From Campylobacter lanienae NCTC 13004 (GTDB lineage: Bacteria > Campylobacterota > Campylobacteria > Campylobacterales > Campylobacteraceae), in NCBI RefSeq assembly GCF_002139935.1, contig NZ_CP015578.1, forward strand, positions 1,302,001 through 1,366,000: 64,000 bases of DNA, read 5' to 3'. The stretch's first letter is position 1. Each line of letters starts with the position of its first letter. The position numbers and the translations under genes are program-made. Positions 62,369 through 64,000 of this stretch are shown here, piece after piece. The notes beneath the pieces are model-generated. The model had not been told where the DNA came from. It ran no database searches and saw nothing but the letters and a program-made list of their open reading frames with translations.

Positions 62369-63669
62369 TGAAACTTATACAAAATTTAGCCCTTAAATAT
62401 GCGAAATTTTCGCTAAATCGCTCTTTGAAATCGCAATTAAATTTAGATATCTTGCCACACGCCACAACCACCCCACCAGACCCAAGTATAACCTATATGT
62501 TATATGCTCATATCCCATTTTGCCATACTTTTTGCCCATATTGTTCATTTCATAAATATGCTTATGACAAAAGCATCGCAAAAGAGTATTTTAAAAATTT
62601 GCGTTTAGAAATGGAGCAAATTCACGCCTTAGGGTATAAATTTAACTCCATGTATGTTGGTGGTGGCACTACTTTAATAGATGAAAATGAGCTTATAAAA
62701 ACACTAGAATTAGCCAAAAGGCTCTTTAATATAGATGAAATTTCATGCGAGAGCGACCCAAGCCACATTGAACCTAATAATCTTAGGCGATTTAAAGGGT
62801 TGATTAAGCGTCTAAGTATCGGAGTACAAAGCTTCAATGATGATATCTTAAAAAGAGTTGGTAGATATGATAAATTCGGCTCAAGCCAAGCCCTAATCAC
62901 AAAGTTAAAAAACGCCGTAGGCATCCTACCCATCACAAGTATAGATCTAATCTTTAACTTCCCAAACCAAACCAAAGATATGCTAATTAATGATATAAAT
63001 TTAGCTAAAAGTATTGACGCAGATCAAATCACATTTTATCCGCTCATGAAATCCAATCTAACAAAAGCCAAAATAGCTTCTAGCTTAGGTGTAAGCAAAT
63101 TTGATAATGAGTTTGAGCTTTATACCATCATAGAAGAAAATTTCAAAGATTATCACAAAAATAACGCCTGGTCTTATGCTAAGAATAGATCAAATTTCAA
63201 TGATGAATATGTCAGCTCAAAGCACGAGTATTTAGGCATCGGAAGTGGTGGATTTAGCTTTATTAATGGCAAGCTTTTTATCAATGCTTTTAATCTAAAT
63301 GAGTATAATAGCAAAATTCAAAATAACCAAAGCTCCATAATCGCAAGTTGCGAATTCAAACCAAAAGAGCGGATAAAATATCTATTTTTAACTGAAATTT
63401 TCAGTGGTTTTATTGATATTAGTAAATTCAATCAAACCAATAAAACAAATCTATTAAAAACGCTAAATATAGAATTAAGATTGCTAAGCCTTGTTGGTGC
63501 TATCAAAATCACAGATAATATGATTGAATCTACAAAATTTGGTAGATATTTGTGGGTGAGTTTGATGAAGGAGTTTTACATTGGGATGGATAGAGTAAGA
63601 GCCATTTTCAAAGATGACGCAAAGATCAAAAATAGCTCTAAAATAAATATAATGAAAAGCCAAATTTAA
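62368..63669 (+). CDS. HemN-like radical SAM protein
   Basis: A 433-residue radical SAM enzyme of the coproporphyrinogen III oxidase superfamily. AHIPFCHTFCPYCSFHKY supplies the C-x3-C-x2-C cluster (about residues 49-56), YVGGGTTLIDENEL the SAM site, ESDPSHI and RLSIGVQSFND follow. The length and C-terminal HemN-type domain would fit HemN, HemW or haem-degrading HutW/ChuW relatives. I cannot decide which. No haem-uptake genes are adjacent. The unusual inverted repeat across its start suggests regulation. Confidence 0.8.
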   Translation: MKLIQNLALKYAKFSLNRSLKSQLNLDILPHATTTPPDPSITYMLYAHIPFCHTFCPYCSFHKYAYDKSIAKEYFKNLRLEMEQIHALGYKFNSMYVGGGTTLIDENELIKTLELAKRLFNIDEISCESDPSHIEPNNLRRFKGLIKRLSIGVQSFNDDILKRVGRYDKFGSSQALITKLKNAVGILPITSIDLIFNFPNQTKDMLINDINLAKSIDADQITFYPLMKSNLTKAKIASSLGVSKFDNEFELYTIIEENFKDYHKNNAWSYAKNRSNFNDEYVSSKHEYLGIGSGGFSFINGKLFINAFNLNEYNSKIQNNQSSIIASCEFKPKERIKYLFLTEIFSGFIDISKFNQTNKTNLLKTLNIELRLLSLVGAIKITDNMIESTKFGRYLWVSLMKEFYIGMDRVRAIFKDDAKIKNSSKINIMKSQI

Positions 63670-63679
63670 GGCTATTTTT
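63655..63679. terminator. possible short terminator between convergent genes
   Basis: AAAAGCC, an 8-base loop AAATTTAA, then GGCT and ATTTTT. The GC part of the stem is only 4 bp and it overlaps both stop codons, so this is weak. Confidence 0.3.
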
Positions 63680-64000
63680 GGATATATTTTATATTTGCTT
63701 TGGCTTTTAATTTATTGAAATAATCCATCATGGCTATCTCTCTTTCTTGCTCTATCATCTTATCTACAACAGCTTCTTCTACTGCTTCAAATGGCGGCAA
63801 AACTGAGCCACTTTTAGATACGATATAAAATCTCTCTAATCCTGATGGAGACTCTAAAATAGGGGTAAATTCGCCATTTTTGGTAGTGTTTAGCGTATAG
63901 GCTAATCTTGGAGTGATATTGGCTGAATTTAGAGTTAAATACTCTTTTTCTACCCCTTTTATATCGGCTTTATAATTTTTAGCTTGTCTATTTAAGGCAT
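63672..64000 (-). CDS. PpiC-type peptidyl-prolyl cis-trans isomerase, C-terminal part
   Basis: The frame enters from the right window edge and ends TAG at 63672. The visible 109 residues contain a parvulin-like ending (GEFTPILESPSGLERFYIVSKSGSVLPPFEAVE) and a C-terminal helix (EREIAMMDYFNKLKAKANIKYIQ), as in SurA/PEB4/PpiD-type periplasmic folding factors. Most of the protein is outside the window, so which paralogue it is cannot be told. Confidence 0.65.
   Translation of the reverse strand, partial: ALNRQAKNYKADIKGVEKEYLTLNSANITPRLAYTLNTTKNGEFTPILESPSGLERFYIVSKSGSVLPPFEAVEEAVVDKMIEQEREIAMMDYFNKLKAKANIKYIQK

Noticed and set aside
1-64000. tRNA, rRNA, CRISPR, prophage or transposase genes
   Set aside because: I looked for cloverleaf 3' ends, evenly spaced direct repeats and transposase or integrase motifs and saw none; short intergenic gaps leave little room.

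Overview
The window is a piece of an AT-rich Campylobacterota chromosome. Gene order and protein sequences point to Campylobacter, probably the C. fetus / C. hyointestinalis / C. lanienae side of the genus rather than C. jejuni. The clues are a flagellin of Campylobacter type, a TATAAT-type extended -10 with a poor -35 at most promoters, CGATWT-type sigma-28 promoters, CosR, PflA, Pgp1, the long DapD, and several blocks that match C. jejuni gene order as I remember it (trp-fliN; ndk-plsX-fabH; motAB-polA; infB-rbfA-rimP; tsaD-pgp1-dxr-cdsA). The species is inference.

Layout. 1-554: truncated TSUP transporter. 687-10798: tryptophan biosynthesis (trpE, fused trpGD, then trpF, trpB, trpA), split by an oppositely oriented restriction-modification operon (HNH endonuclease plus two cytosine-C5 methyltransferases) and a D12-class adenine methyltransferase that overlaps trpF. 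10907-12545: a CheX-like protein, FliN and FliO. 12572-15561: dapD, an ABC-F ATPase and thiS, closed by a bidirectional terminator. 15603-18717: a membrane protein of unknown role, purF and dapB. 18718-19536: a gene-free stretch with an AT-rich part and an unusual series of small GC-rich palindromes. 19537-21108: a flagellin whose sigma-28 promoter is abutted by an 11-base G/C homopolymer. 21508-31540: a long leftward run from tyrA through an M23 peptidase, lpxC, tsaB, thrB, ylxR, infB, rbfA, rimP, ribD, a LOG-family protein and a cupin.

31666-33936: bamA, rightward. 33962-37384: a CosR-type response regulator followed by its own histidine kinase and a Ppx/GppA phosphatase. 37581-41807: folB, plsY, fabH, plsX, rpmF, yceD, ndk and fdxA, with a near-perfect Fur box upstream of fdxA. 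41894-43389: motB and motA. 43457-51794: a dense leftward operon with polA, rsmE, queD, queE, moaA, mqnP and small membrane or lipoprotein genes. 51916-52797: miaA. 52780-59346: pflA, tsaD, pgp1, dxr, cdsA. 59402-60050: two small genes behind a probable sigma-28 promoter. 60186-63669: a 2-hydroxyacid dehydrogenase, a YajQ protein, a DsbA-like oxidoreductase and a HemN-like radical SAM protein. 63672-64000: C-terminal part of a PpiC-type peptidyl-prolyl isomerase.

Most of the window is core metabolism and motility. The accessory or odd parts are the restriction-modification insertion in the trp cluster, the palindrome cluster next to flagellin, the poly-G tract at the flagellin promoter, the CosR-kinase pair, and a tsaB gene without any canonical start codon. 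I saw no tRNA, rRNA, CRISPR array, insertion sequence or prophage.
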